A stretch of 64,000 bases of DNA, taken from the NCBI GenBank assembly GCA_963711005.1, contig CAVQCJ010000006.1, positions 124,001-188,000 on the forward strand. Direction: 5' to 3'. This DNA is from CAVQCJ01 sp963711005. GTDB taxonomy: Bacteria > Actinomycetota > Actinomycetes > Prado026. Of the stretch, positions 55,096 through 64,000 are shown in pieces (within the stretch, counting starts at the first letter, position 1; each line of letters begins with the position of its first letter). A program made the translations under genes and the position numbers. Below the pieces are notes generated by a model, which saw only the letters and a program-made list of their open reading frames with translations, made no database searches and was not told the DNA's origin.

Positions 55096-55527
55096 GTGTT
55101 CCTTGGCACGCACCAACCCCGCCTGGACGAGAAGGGCCGGCTGTTCCTGCCGGCGAAGTACCGCGACGAGATGGCCGGAGGCCTGGTGATCACGAAGGGG
55201 CAGGAGCGCTGCCTGTACGTGTTCCCGGCTGCCGAGTTCGCCGCGATGACCGAACGGATGTCCGCGGCGCCGGTCACCAGCAAGGCGGGCCGCGACTACA
55301 TGCGCGTGCTGTTCGCCGGGGCCAGCGACGAGACCGCCGACAAGCAGGGCCGCGTGATGATCCCGGCCGGCCTGCGCACGTACGCCGGGCTGGACCGCGA
55401 CGTGGTCGTCATCGGGGCCAACACCCGGCTCGAGATCTGGGACCGCGGCACGTGGGAGACGTACCTGGCGGCGCAGGAGCCGCAGTTCGCCGACCTGTCG
55501 GAGGAGGTGCTGCCCGGGCTGATGTGA
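55096..55527 (+). CDS. mraZ: Transcriptional regulator MraZ
   Basis: 143 residues with two SpoVT/AbrB-like DNA-binding modules: FLGTHQPRLDEKGRLFLPAKYRDEM and ETADKQGRVMIPAGLRTYAGL. The first gene of the dcw cluster, it autoregulates cell division and wall genes. GGGAGG lies 7 nt before the GTG at 55096; the longer frame from 54961 would translate through its own operator. Confidence 0.95.
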   Translation: MFLGTHQPRLDEKGRLFLPAKYRDEMAGGLVITKGQERCLYVFPAAEFAAMTERMSAAPVTSKAGRDYMRVLFAGASDETADKQGRVMIPAGLRTYAGLDRDVVVIGANTRLEIWDRGTWETYLAAQEPQFADLSEEVLPGLM

Positions 55528-55722
55528 CCCATGCGTGTGGCGCGAGGTCTCCACCCGCTTCTCTCCTGGCTCACCTTCCCCGGTGCCAGGGGCTTCCCGG
55601 AGCGGTTGGGGACCTGGCGGCACACGAACGAGAACGCAGGCACAAGACAGACAGGCAGACAGACAGCAGGTGCAGGCCGGTCACCCGGTGGTCCGCGAGC
55701 CACCGCAGCGCGAAGGGTCGAG

Positions 55723-55914
55723 ATGAGCGCGAGCGTCACGCATCCGAGCGCCGGAAGGGCGCCCGAGTCCGAGCCGGCCTGGTACGAGGGCCTGGCGTTC
55801 TCCGGCCCGCTCGACCCGGCCGGGACGCTGTTCGCCTTCCTGCTGTCGCTGGTGGCGACCGTCGGGCTGGTCGTCGTGGTCGCAGCCGTCGTCCGCATGG
55901 TCAGCGCGGGCTGA
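55723..55914 (+). CDS. Small single-pass membrane protein between mraZ and rsmH
   Basis: 63 residues: a polar N-terminus (SAGRAPESEPAWYEGLAFSG) and a transmembrane helix (TLFAFLLSLVATVGLVVVVAAVV). It starts about 195 nt after the mraZ stop and ends 8 nt before rsmH. The upstream gap holds a short AGAC-rich repeat (55642-55670). The membrane helix and tight junction with rsmH support expression; no family is recognised. Confidence 0.55.
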   Translation: MSASVTHPSAGRAPESEPAWYEGLAFSGPLDPAGTLFAFLLSLVATVGLVVVVAAVVRMVSAG

Positions 55915-55922
55915 GCCGGTCC

Positions 55923-56883
55923 GTGTCCGCCCCGAACCCCCGGCACGTGCCGGTGCTGCTGGAGCGCTGCGTCGCGCTGCTCGCGCCGGCGGTCACCGAC
56001 CCCGGCGCCGTGCTCGTCGACGCGACCCTCGGGCTCGGCGGGCACAGCGAGGCGTTCCTGCAGCGGTTCCCGGGGCTGCGGCTGGTGGGCCTGGACCGCG
56101 ACCAGGAGGCGCTGGACCTGTCCAGGGCCCGGCTCGCCCCGTTCGCCGACCGGGTCACGTGCGTCCACGCGGTCTACGACGAGCTGCCGACGGTGCTCGC
56201 CGGCCTGGGGCTGGCGCAGGTGCAGGGCGTGCTGTTCGACCTCGGGGTGTCGAGCCTGCAGCTGGACGAGGCCGACCGCGGCTTCGCGTACGCGCAGGAC
56301 GCGCCCGCTGGACATGCGGATGGACGCCACCGGCGGGCGGACGGCGGCCGACGTCCTCAACACCTACCCGGCGGCCGAGCTGGCCAGGGTGCTCCGCGAG
56401 TACGGCGAGGAGCGGTTCGCGCGGCGCATCGCGGACCGGGTCGTCCGCGACCGCGAGGTCGCACCGTTCGAGCGGTCGGCGCGGCTGGTCGAGCTGGTCC
56501 GCGCGTCGGTCCCGGCGGCCACGAGGCGTACCGGCGGCAACCCGGCCAAGCGGACGTTCCAGGCCCTGCGCATCGAGGTGAACGACGAGCTCGCCGCGCT
56601 CGAGCGCGCGCTGCCGGCCGCTGTGGCGGCGCTGGCCGTCGGCGGCCGCATCGTGGTGCTGTCGTACCAGTCGCTCGAGGACCGGCTGGTCAAGCGCGTG
56701 CTCGGCTCCGGAGCCTCGACGACCGCACCGCCGGACCTGCCGGTCGTCCCCGAGGCCCTGCAGCCTCGGCTGCGGCTGCTGACCCGAGGGGCGGAGACCG
56801 CCGACGCCGCCGAGGTCGAGGCGAACCCGCGGGCCGCTTCGGTGCGGCTGCGCGCCGCGACCAGGATCCGGGCGGCGGCATGA
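55923..56883 (+). CDS. rsmH: 16S rRNA (cytosine-1402-N4)-methyltransferase, one frameshift
   Basis: About 319 residues after repair. HVPVLLERCVALL, then DATLGLGGHSEAFL (SAM site), VLFDLGVSSLQLDEADRGFAY and MRMDATGGRTAADVLN; C-terminus has PAKRTFQALRIEVNDELAALE and VVLSYQSLEDRLVKR. An extra C near 56306 (GCGCCGCTG read as GCGCCCGCTG) separates residues ~128 and beyond. Stop overlaps ftsL (ATGA). Confidence 0.93.
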
Positions 56884-57458
56884 GCGCCGTCCCGGGCACC
56901 GCCGAGACCGGCGCTCCTGCCACCAAGACCCAGGCGCAGCGGACGGCGGAAGCCGCGGCCCGGCTCCGGCTGGTGGCGCCGGCGGGGATGCGGGCGTCGT
57001 CGGGCGCGTTCGTGCTGCTGCTGTCCGGGCTGCTCGGGGTGGGCCTGCTCGGCCTGCTCGCGGTGAACACGGTGCTGGCGCAGGGCTCCTTCGCCACCAG
57101 CGACCTGGCTGCCAAGCAGGACGCGCTGGCCCAGCAGGAGCAGCAGCTCCAGCAGCAGGTCGCGCTGCTGCAGTCTCCGCAGCAGCTCGCGGCGGCGGCC
57201 GCCGCGCTCGGCATGGTCGGTACCCACAACCCGGTGTTCATCGACACGACGACCGGGAAGATCCTCGGCGTGCCGCAGGCCGCGCCGCGACCGGCGCCCA
57301 CGCCGGCCGCCACGACCGCACCCACGGCCGGCGCGGCGCCGGGTGCAACGCCGGGTGCGAGCAGCGGTCCGACGGCGCCGACGACCCCGACGGTCACGGC
57401 CCACGCGAGCAGCACGGCCAAGCCGTCCCCGCACCCGTCCCCGACCGGCACCCGATGA
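56880..57458 (+). CDS. ftsL: FtsL-like division protein
   Basis: 192 residues: cytoplasmic N-terminus, one helix (~residues 40-63, GAFVLLLSGLLGVGLLGLLAV), a coiled coil rich in Gln (AAKQDALAQQEQQLQQQVALL) and a Pro/Thr/Ala tail. Position between rsmH and ftsI and this layout are those of actinobacterial FtsL, which scaffolds the septal PBP with FtsQ and FtsB. The Pro/Thr tail (about 60 residues) is long. Its TGA overlaps ftsI (ATGA). Confidence 0.85.
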   Translation: MSAVPGTAETGAPATKTQAQRTAEAAARLRLVAPAGMRASSGAFVLLLSGLLGVGLLGLLAVNTVLAQGSFATSDLAAKQDALAQQEQQLQQQVALLQSPQQLAAAAAALGMVGTHNPVFIDTTTGKILGVPQAAPRPAPTPAATTAPTAGAAPGATPGASSGPTAPTTPTVTAHASSTAKPSPHPSPTGTR

Positions 57459-59432
57459 CCAGGTCCGGGCCGCCCCCCGCGCAGCCGCGACGGCAGCCCC
57501 AGCCCGCGCGGCAGCAGCCGACCGGGCGGGCCGGTGCGGGCGCAGCCGCGACCAGGGCGCGCGCCGGTCAGCCGCGGCCGTCCGCCCGCACCAACAGCGC
57601 CCGCACAACGACAGGCCGCACCCAGCCGGGTCCGGTCCGCCGTCCTCGCCCAGCCGCCGGACGGCGCCCGACCGCGCCCGCGCGGCGCCCACCCCAGCGC
57701 CGGGCCCCGCGCACGCTGCGGCTCACCGACCCCTCCACCCGGCTGCGCGCCGGTGGCGTGGTGCTCGCGTTGGTGGGGTCGCTGTTCATGGGTCGGCTGC
57801 TCCAGCTCCAGGCCGTCGATGCCCCTTCGTACGCCGCCAGGGCGGAGGCCGGCCGGCTGCGCACCGTCGAGCTGCCGGCCGCCCGCGGGAACATCACCGA
57901 CAGCGCGGGTGTCGTGCTCGCGACCTCGGTCGCCGCCGTGGACGTCACCGTCGACCAGACACTCGTGACCGATCCGGCCGGCGAGGCGATGGCTCTGGCG
58001 CCGGTGCTCGGTCTCGAGGCCGGCGAGATCGTGCAGAGGCTGACCGGCACCAAGCGCTTCGCGTACGTCGCCCGGCAGGTGTCGCCCCAGGCGTGGGACC
58101 AGGTCCGGGCGATGCAGCTGCCCGGGATCTTCAAGCAGGACACCACCCAACGGGTGTACCCGGCCGGCGGGCTGGCCGCCGCGGTGGTCGGCTTCGTCGG
58201 CCGCGACGGGTCCGGGCTGGGCGGGCTCGAGCTGTCCGACAACGGTCTGCTGGCCGGGACGAACGGCGTCGACACCTACGAGGCGGGGGCCGGCGGCCGG
58301 GAGATCCCGAGCTCGGAGTCCAACCAGCGCGACCCGGTGGACGGCAGCTCGATCCGGCTGACGATCAACCGCGACATCCAGTGGGCCGCCGAGCGCGCGC
58401 TCGCGGCCGAGGTGAAGGCGGCCGCCGCGGACAGCGGGACCGTCGTGGTGATGGACCCCCGCACCGGCGCGATCCTCGCGCTGGCGACTGCGCCGAGCTT
58501 CGACCCCGACGAACCCAGGTGCGGCACCGGTCGGCGACCGCGGCAACCGCGCCCTCTCCGAGGTGTACGAGCCCGGCTCGACCAGCAAGGTCATGACCGT
58601 CGCGGCGGTGATCCAGCAGAAGACCATGACGCCGCTCACGGCGATCACGGTGCCCAACAGCCTGATGCGCGGCGGCCGGGTCTTCCACGACGACGTCAGC
58701 CACGGCACGTGGCACCTGACGCTGACCGGGGTGCTGGCGAAGTCGAGCAACCTCGGAGCGATCCAGGCGGCCGACACTCTCGGCGAGGCGAAGCTGTACT
58801 CGTACCTCAAGGCGTTCGGGATGGGCGACCCGACCGGGATGGCGTTCCCGGGCGAGAGCCGTGGCATCCTCGCCCCGGTCTCCAGGTGGTCCAAGGCGCA
58901 GTTCGCGACGCTGGCGTTCGGCCAGGGCATGTCGCTGAACGCGGTCCAGGCCACGTCCGTGTACGCCACCATCGCGAACGACGGCGTGCGCGTCGAGCCG
59001 ACGCTGGTGGCCGGCACCACCGGGCCGGACGGCACGTTCACCTCGACCCCGCCCGCGGCCCAGATCAGGGTGGTGAGCCCGCAGACCGCCGCGACGGTGC
59101 GCGCGATGCTGGAGAGCGTCGTGTCCGACGACGGCACCGCCCCACGGGCCAAGATCGCCGGCTACCGGGTCGCCGGCAAGACCGGTACGGCCAACCGGGT
59201 CGACCCGGACTGCGGCTGCTACCGCGGGTACACGGCCTCGTTCATCGGTTTCGCCCCCGCGGACCACCCCCGGCTGGTCGTGTCGGTGGTGCTGCAGAAC
59301 CCGCGGCACGGCCACTTCGGCGGCACCCTGGCGGCGCCGGTGTTCAAGACCGTGATGTCGTTCGCCCTGCAGAGCCTGGACATCCCGCCGACCGGCTCGG
59401 TGGCTCCGCGGATGCGGCTGTGGGCGCGTTGA
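57455..59432 (+). CDS. ftsI: Septal penicillin-binding protein (FtsI/PBP3), one frameshift
   Basis: About 658 residues after repair, with a long Arg/Pro-rich cytoplasmic head (~90 residues) before the membrane helix. Transpeptidase motifs: PGSTSKVM (SxxK), KSSNLG (SxN) and AGKTGTAN (KTG). Dimerisation domain features ARGNITDSAGVVLA. An extra A at 58517 (CCCGGT read as CCCAGGT) disrupts residues just before NRALSEVYEPG. It cross-links septal peptidoglycan. A Cys pair (PDCGCYRG) near the KTG motif is typical of actinobacteria. Confidence 0.93.
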
Positions 59433-59450
59433 CCCGGGTAGCCTCGCGCC

Positions 59451-60998
59451 GTGCCCGCCGCTGACGGAGCGCGCCTGCCGCGCCCGGTCGTACCTCCGCG
59501 CCCGCTGGGCGAGCTGGCCGGGCTGCTGGGGGTTCGGACCGACCCCGGGGCGAGCGGGCCCGGGCTCACCGGGGTCACGCTGGACTCGCGGTCGGTCGTC
59601 GCCGGCGACCTGTACGCCGCGCTCCCGGGCAGCCGTGCGCACGGCGCCGAGTTCTGCGCGCAGGCCGCGGCCGGCGGGGCCGTGGCCGTGCTCACCGACG
59701 ACGACGGTCGCGCCCGCGCCGTGGCGGCAGGGCTGCCGGTCCTGGTGGTGCGCGACCCTCGGGCGGTCCTCGGCGAGGTGGCGGCGTGGGTCTACGGGCA
59801 CCCCGGCGAGCGGCTGCTGCTGCTCGGGGTCACCGGGACGAACGGCAAGACGACGACTGCGTACCTGGTCGAGGCCGGGCTGCGCGCGGCCGGCCACCGC
59901 ACCGGCCTGCTCGGCACGGTCCAGACCCGGGTCGGCGACGAAGTGATGGACAGCGCCCGGACGACACCCGAGGCCCCGGACGTCCAGGCACTGCTGGCGC
60001 TCATGGTCGAGCGCGGGTGCACGGCCGCCGTGATGGAGGTCTCCAGCCACGCGCTGTCGCTGGGCCGGGTCGACGGGCTCGTGTTCGACGTCGCCGTGTT
60101 CACGAACCTCAGCCAGGACCACCTCGACTTCCACGCGCACGATCGAGGAGTACTTCGCGGCCAAGGCTTCCCTGTTCACCGCGCAGCGCACCCGCGCGGC
60201 GCTCGTCGACGTCGACGACGCGTACGGGCGACGGCTCGCGGCGCAGTCCCCGGTCCCGGTGACGACCTGCTCGAGCCACGGCGACGCGTCGGCGGACTGG
60301 CGTGCGCAGGACGTGCGGACCGGTCCGGACGGCTCGGCGTTCACCGTCCTCGGTCCTTCCGGGGAGCGCGTATCCGTGGCGCTGCGGCTGCCGGGCGCGT
60401 TCAACGTCGCGAACGGTCTGTGCGCAGTGGTCGCGCTGGCGCAGGCCGGAGTGCCGCTGCCGGTCGCGGCCGCGGGGGTGGGCGCGCTCGAGGGCGTGCC
60501 CGGGCGGATGGAACCGGTGCGCGCCGGGCAGCCGTACCTCGCGCTCGTCGACTACGCGCACACGCCGGACGCGGTAGCCACGCTGCTGGACGCGGTCCGC
60601 CGACTGGTCCCGGGCCGCGTGCTGCTGGTGCTCGGGTGCGGCGGCGACCGCGACCCTTACAAGCGCCCGTTGATGGGGGCGGCCGCGGTCCGCGGCGCGG
60701 ACCTGGCGGTGCTCACCGTCGGACAACCCGCGCTCGGAGGACCCGGACGCGATCCTCGCCGCTATGGCTGCCGGCGCGTACGAAGTCGCCGGGGCACGGA
60801 CCGCCGACCGTGTCGTGGTCGAGCCCGACCGGGCCGCGGCGATCGGCCGCGCCGTTCGGGCCGCGCGGGCCGGCGACGCGGTCGTGGTCGCCGGGCAAGG
60901 GGCACGAGACCGGGCAGGAGGTCGCCGGCGTCGTCCGGCCCTTCGACGACCGGGTGGAGCTGCGTCGCGCGATCGAGCGGACGGCGGTGGCCTCGTGA
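59451..60998 (+). CDS. murE: UDP-MurNAc-tripeptide ligase (diaminopimelate-adding), three frameshifts
   Basis: About 514 residues. VTGTNGKTTTAYLVEAG is the ATP site; VTLDSRSVVAGDLYAAL and MEVSSHALSLGRVDGL are typical. The substrate-specificity loop reads DNPRSEDP, the diaminopimelic-acid form, so the wall uses DAP rather than lysine. Extra bases at about 60138, 60721 and 60894 shift the frame; with all three the frame returns by the stop. The stop overlaps murF (GTGA). Confidence 0.93.
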   Translation: MPAADGARLPRPVVPPRPLGELAGLLGVRTDPGASGPGLTGVTLDSRSVVAGDLYAALPGSRAHGAEFCAQAAAGGAVAVLTDDDGRARAVAAGLPVLVVRDPRAVLGEVAAWVYGHPGERLLLLGVTGTNGKTTTAYLVEAGLRAAGHRTGLLGTVQTRVGDEVMDSARTTPEAPDVQALLALMVERGCTAAVMEVSSHALSLGRVDGLVFDVAVFTNLSQDHLDFHAHDRGVLRGQGFPVHRAAHPRGARRRRRRVRATARGAVPGPGDDLLEPRRRVGGLACAGRADRSGRLGVHRPRSFRGARIRGAAAAGRVQRRERSVRSGRAGAGRSAAAGRGRGGGRARGRARADGTGARRAAVPRARRLRAHAGRGSHAAGRGPPTGPGPRAAGARVRRRPRPLQAPVDGGGRGPRRGPGGAHRRTTRARRTRTRSSPLWLPARTKSPGHGPPTVSWSSPTGPRRSAAPFGPRGPATRSWSPGKGHETGQEVAGVVRPFDDRVELRRAIERTAVAS

Positions 60999-62411
60999 CC
61001 GGCGCGGCGACTGCGGGATGGTCCGCGGCCGACGTCGCGGCCGCCGCGGGCGGACGGCTCGAGCCGGCGGACGCGGCCGCCCGCACCGTCGCAGCGGGCG
61101 CGAGCGTGGACTCGCGCGCGGTCGTCACCGGCGGGCTGTTCGTCGCCGTCAAGGGCGAGCATGTCGACGGGCTACGACTTCGCCGCGACCGCGGTGCGGT
61201 CCGGCGCTGCGCTGGTGCTCGCCGACCGACCGGTGCCGGGCGTCCCGACCGTGATCGTCGACGACGTCGTCGGTGCGCTGGGCCTGGTCGCGCGCGGCTG
61301 GCTGGACCGGCTCCGCTCCGCCGGGCGCATCGACGTGGTCGCCGTGACCGGCTCGTCCGGCAAGACCACGACGAAGGACCTGCTGGCCGCCGTGCTGTCC
61401 GCCGCCGGACCGACAGTCGCGACGCCGGCGTCGTACAACAACGAGATCGGCCTTCCGCTCACCGTCCTGTCGGCCACGCCGGGCACCCGCTTCCTGGTGC
61501 TCGAGATGGGGGCCCGCGGCGCCGGGCACCTGAGCGAGCTGACCCGCATCGCGCCACCGGACGTCGCGGTCGTCCTGAACATCGGGTCCGCGCACGTCGG
61601 CGAGTTCGGGTCGCGCGAGCGGACCGCGCAGGCCAAGGGCGAGCTGGTGGCCGCGCTGCCGGACGGGGGAGTGGCGATCCTCAACGCCGACGACGGGCTG
61701 GTCGCGGCGATGTCCGCTCGTACCGGAGCCCGCGTCGTGACGTTCGGCACCGGCGGACCCGCGGACGTGCGCGCGTCCGACGTCCGGCTCGACGCCGGCC
61801 GCCCTCGTTTCACGCTGGTCTCGCCGGCCGGGTCGGCCCCGGTGTCGCTCGCCCTGGTCGGCGCGCACCAGGTCTCGAACGCGCTGGCCGCCGCCGCCGT
61901 CGGACTGCAGGCCGGGCTGACCGTGGTGGCGGTCGCGCATGCGCTGACAGCGGCGCAGCCGTCCAGCCGCTGGCGGATGGAGGTCGTCGACCGGCCGGAC
62001 GGCGTCACCGTCGTCAACGACGCGTACAACGCCAACCCGGACTCGATGCGGGCCGCGCTGGAGGCGCTGGTCGGCCGTCGCGGGCGGTCGCCGCACCTGG
62101 GCGGTGCTCGGCGAGATGCTCGAGCTGGGCGAGTCCGCAGCCGACGAGCACGAGGCGTTGGGGCGCCTGGTCGCCGCGCTCGGCGTGACCGGCTCGTGGT
62201 CGTCGGAAGCGGGGCCGGACCGATCCGGGCCGGAGCGCTGCTCGCGCCGGCCTGGGCCGGCGAGTCGGTCGCGGTCGCGGACACCGACGCGGCGCTGGCG
62301 CTGCTGCGCGCGCGAGCTGCGGCCCGGCGACGTGGTGCTGGTCAAGGCGTCCCGGGCCGCGCGGCCTGGAGCAGGTCGCCGCTCGCCGTGGCGGGGGAGG
62401 CGGCGACGTGA
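60995..62411 (+). CDS. murF: UDP-MurNAc-tripeptide--D-Ala-D-Ala ligase, six frameshifts
   Basis: About 470 residues after repair. ASVDSRAVVTGGLFVAVKGEHVDG, then VTGSSGKTTTKDLLAAVL (ATP site), LEMGARGAGHL, VLNIGSAHVGEFGS and VVNDAYNANPDSMRAAL. Apparent insertions at ~61170, 62091, 62313, ~62362 and ~62388 and one apparent deletion near 62186 scramble the C-terminus, which reads VLGEMLELGES, VVVGSGAGPI and ELRPGDVVLVKASRA in successive frames. It completes the pentapeptide. GTGA overlaps at both ends. Confidence 0.9.
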
Positions 62412-63493
62412 GACTGATCCTCGTCGCGACCGGGGTCGGCCTGCTGATCGGCCTGTTCGGCACTCCGTTCCTGATCCGGCTGCTGCGCCGGCACGGCTAC
62501 GCGCAGGCGATCCGCGACGGTGCGGACGGCTACCCGGTCCCCGCGCACGAAGGCAAGCGTGGCACCCCGTCGATGGGCGGCGTGGTGCTCGTCGTCGGGT
62601 CGGTGCTGGGCTACACCGCCGGTCACGTGTACACCTGGCACGGGCCGTCGGCGACCGGGCTGTGCGTCCTCTTCCTGATGACCGGCCTGGCCGCGGTCGG
62701 TTTCGCCGACGACTACATCAAGATCTTCAAGCAGCGCAGCCACCGGGCTGCGGGCCAGCGACCAAGCTCATCGGGCAGGCGGTGGTGTCGCTCGCGTTCG
62801 CGGCGCTGGCGCTGCACTTCCCGGACGACGACGGGCTGACGCCCGCGTCGCACGCGATCTCGTTCGTGCGGGACACGCCCGCTCGTGCTGCCCATGGCCG
62901 GCTGTTCCTGCTGTGGGTCGTACGTCATGGTCGCCGCGACGTCGAACGGCGTGAACCTCACCGACGGGCTCGACGGTCTGGCCACCGGCGACGTCGGTGA
63001 TGGTGCTTCGGCGCGTACGTCGTCATCGGCGTCTGGCAGTTCCGCAACGCGTGCGCCGGCGGCGCTCGCGCCGCACTGCTACGACGCCCGCGACCCGCTC
63101 GACCTGGCGGTGTTCGCCGCCGCGATGGTCGGCGCCTGCTTCGGCTTCCTGTGGTGGAACGCCTCGCCCGCGCAGATCTTCATGGGGGACACCGGCTCGC
63201 TCGCGCTCGGCGGGGCGATGGCCGGGCTGGCCATCACCACCCGCACCGAGCTGCTGCTGCTGCTGCTCGGCGGGCTGTTCGTCGTCATCACGTTGTCGGT
63301 GATCCTGCAGGTCGCGTCGTACAAGCTGACCGGCCGGCGGATCTTCCTCATGGCGCCGCTGCAGCACCACTTCGAGCTGCGCGGCTGGGGCGAGGTGACG
63401 ATCGTCATCCGGTTCTGGATCATCGCCGGACTCTGCGTCGGGCTGGGGCTCGGCATCTTCTACGCCGAGTGGGTCTCGGGCGGGAACCTGTGA
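62408..63493 (+). CDS. mraY: Phospho-MurNAc-pentapeptide transferase, about eight frameshifts
   Basis: About 359 residues after repair, the normal length. Recognisable blocks in three frames: HEGKRGTPSMGGVVL, VGFADDYIKIFKQRS, KLIGQAVVSLAFA, SNGVNLTDGLDGLATG, NASPAQIFMGDTGSLALGG, RRIFLMAPLQHHFELRGW. These include the catalytic Asp pair and the HHFE loop. Apparent errors lie at ~62733, 62760, 62880, two near 62904-62925, ~62988, ~63007 and ~63078. The enzyme makes lipid I in the membrane. GTGA overlaps both neighbours. Confidence 0.9.
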
Positions 63494-64000
63494 GTCCGGG
63501 CGCGCCGTCGTGGCTGGACGGCGCCGACCGCTCCTCGCCGTGGAGCGAGCTGGCGGTCTGCGTCGCCGGGCTCGGCGTCAGCGGCTTCGCCGCCGCGGAC
63601 GCCCTGCTGCAGCTCGGCGCGCACGTGACGGCGGTCGACGCGCGGCCCGAGGACGTGCTCGGCGGAAAGGCGCAGGTCCTGGACACCCTCGGCGCGGACG
63701 TCCGGCTCGGCGAGGAGGCGGCCCGCGAGCTGCCCGGGACCGCGCAGCTCGTCGTGACCTCGCCAGGCTGGCGGCCCGACGCCCCGCTGCTCGCCGCCGC
63801 GGCCGCGGCCGGCGTCCCGGTCTGGGGCGAGGTCGAGCTGGCCTGGCGGCTGCGCCCGCCGGAGGACCCGGCGCCATGGCTGGTCGTCACCGGGACCAAC
63901 GGCAAGACCACGACGGTCCGGATGCTCGCGTCGATGCTGCAGGCCGACGGCCGGCACGCCGTCGCCGCGGGCAACGTCGGCACCCCGCTGGTGCGACGCC
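63490..64000 (+). CDS. murD: UDP-MurNAc-L-alanine--D-glutamate ligase, N-terminal part
   Basis: The first 170 residues; the gene runs off the right edge. ELAVCVAGLGVSGFAAADALLQLGA is the N-terminal dinucleotide-like fold, LVVTSPGW and VPVWGEVELAWRL follow, and WLVVTGTNGKTTTVRMLASML is the ATP site. No frame break appears in this portion. GTG overlaps the mraY stop. It adds D-Glu to UDP-MurNAc-L-Ala in the cytoplasm. Confidence 0.92.
   Translation, partial: MSPGAPSWLDGADRSSPWSELAVCVAGLGVSGFAAADALLQLGAHVTAVDARPEDVLGGKAQVLDTLGADVRLGEEAARELPGTAQLVVTSPGWRPDAPLLAAAAAAGVPVWGEVELAWRLRPPEDPAPWLVVTGTNGKTTTVRMLASMLQADGRHAVAAGNVGTPLVRR

Overview
The window is high-GC DNA (low-to-mid 70s % by eye) with dense genes, many GTG starts, four-base stop/start overlaps (ATGA/GTGA) and a classical division/cell-wall cluster. 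It is actinobacterial chromosome. Gene order parallels the mycobacterial stretch from the dcw cluster to about Rv2182c as I recall it: acyltransferase, class II DAHP synthase, Ser/Thr kinase beside an Rv2175c-type DNA-binding protein, polyprenol-linked mannosyltransferase, polyprenyl synthase, metF, mraZ-rsmH-ftsL-ftsI-murE-murF-mraY-murD. A complete carotenoid pathway inside this block points to a pigmented non-mycobacterial actinomycete; I cannot name the genus.

Layout. 0-8 kb: end of a LOR/SDH-domain gene, a membrane protein, an esterase, a PlsC-type acyltransferase, an LtrA-family protein, glpK coupled to a DUF1028 gene, and a phosphofructokinase with the pyrophosphate-type signature (Asp104, Lys124). 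7.8-12.3 kb: a redox/small-molecule operon (VOC protein, flavoprotein disulfide reductase, SDR, redoxin, tandem NTF2-like protein) crowded with frameshifts. 12-17 kb: accessory genes (class II amidotransferase, SnoaL-like cyclase, HNH remnant, haloperoxidase-like protein lacking a key His, LuxR regulator, secreted protein). 17-23 kb: class II DAHP synthase, Ada-AlkA fusion plus Ogt, and a class I DAHP synthase preceded by an aromatic leader peptide and hairpin. 23-34 kb: PASTA kinase with its Rv2175c-like partner, crtYc/crtYd, a SigL/RslA-like sigma/anti-sigma pair with a matching promoter before a Rieske lipoprotein, crtB, barstar-like protein, mannosyltransferase, crtI, crtE. 34-38 kb: metF, a CDP-alcohol phosphatidyltransferase, a CPA1 antiporter, a PKD-domain secreted protein. 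38-43 kb: late carotenoid genes (second CrtI-type enzyme, CruG-like, CruF-like, CrtA-like) and a YbaK-type deacylase. 43-49.5 kb: SOS mutagenesis operon behind a perfect LexA box (DUF6504, HEPN, dnaE2, dinB). 49.5-54.7 kb: DUF3040 protein, then MoxR-DUF58-transglutaminase. 55-64 kb: mraZ, with a four-box MraZ operator, through murD, which runs off the right edge.

How the genes work together. crtE, crtB, crtI, crtYc/Yd and the cruF-cruG-crtI2-crtA block can take prenyl diphosphates to a cyclised, hydrated, glycosylated and possibly ketolated carotenoid. Two DAHP synthase classes feed the shikimate pathway, one apparently under translation-dependent attenuation. Many genes look leaderless: a TANNNT hexamer sits 6-7 nt upstream of the start codon, and this decided several starts here.

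Caveat. About 40 single-base frameshifts, nearly all apparent +1 insertions, interrupt otherwise intact and often essential genes (mraY, murE, murF, rsmH, ftsI, aroG). They cluster at 8.3-11.5, 17.4, 19.7-20.6, 29.3, 44.3-45.7, 56.3-58.5 and 60.1-63.1 kb and are read here as sequence errors rather than pseudogenes. Each affected gene is given as one feature spanning its frames.
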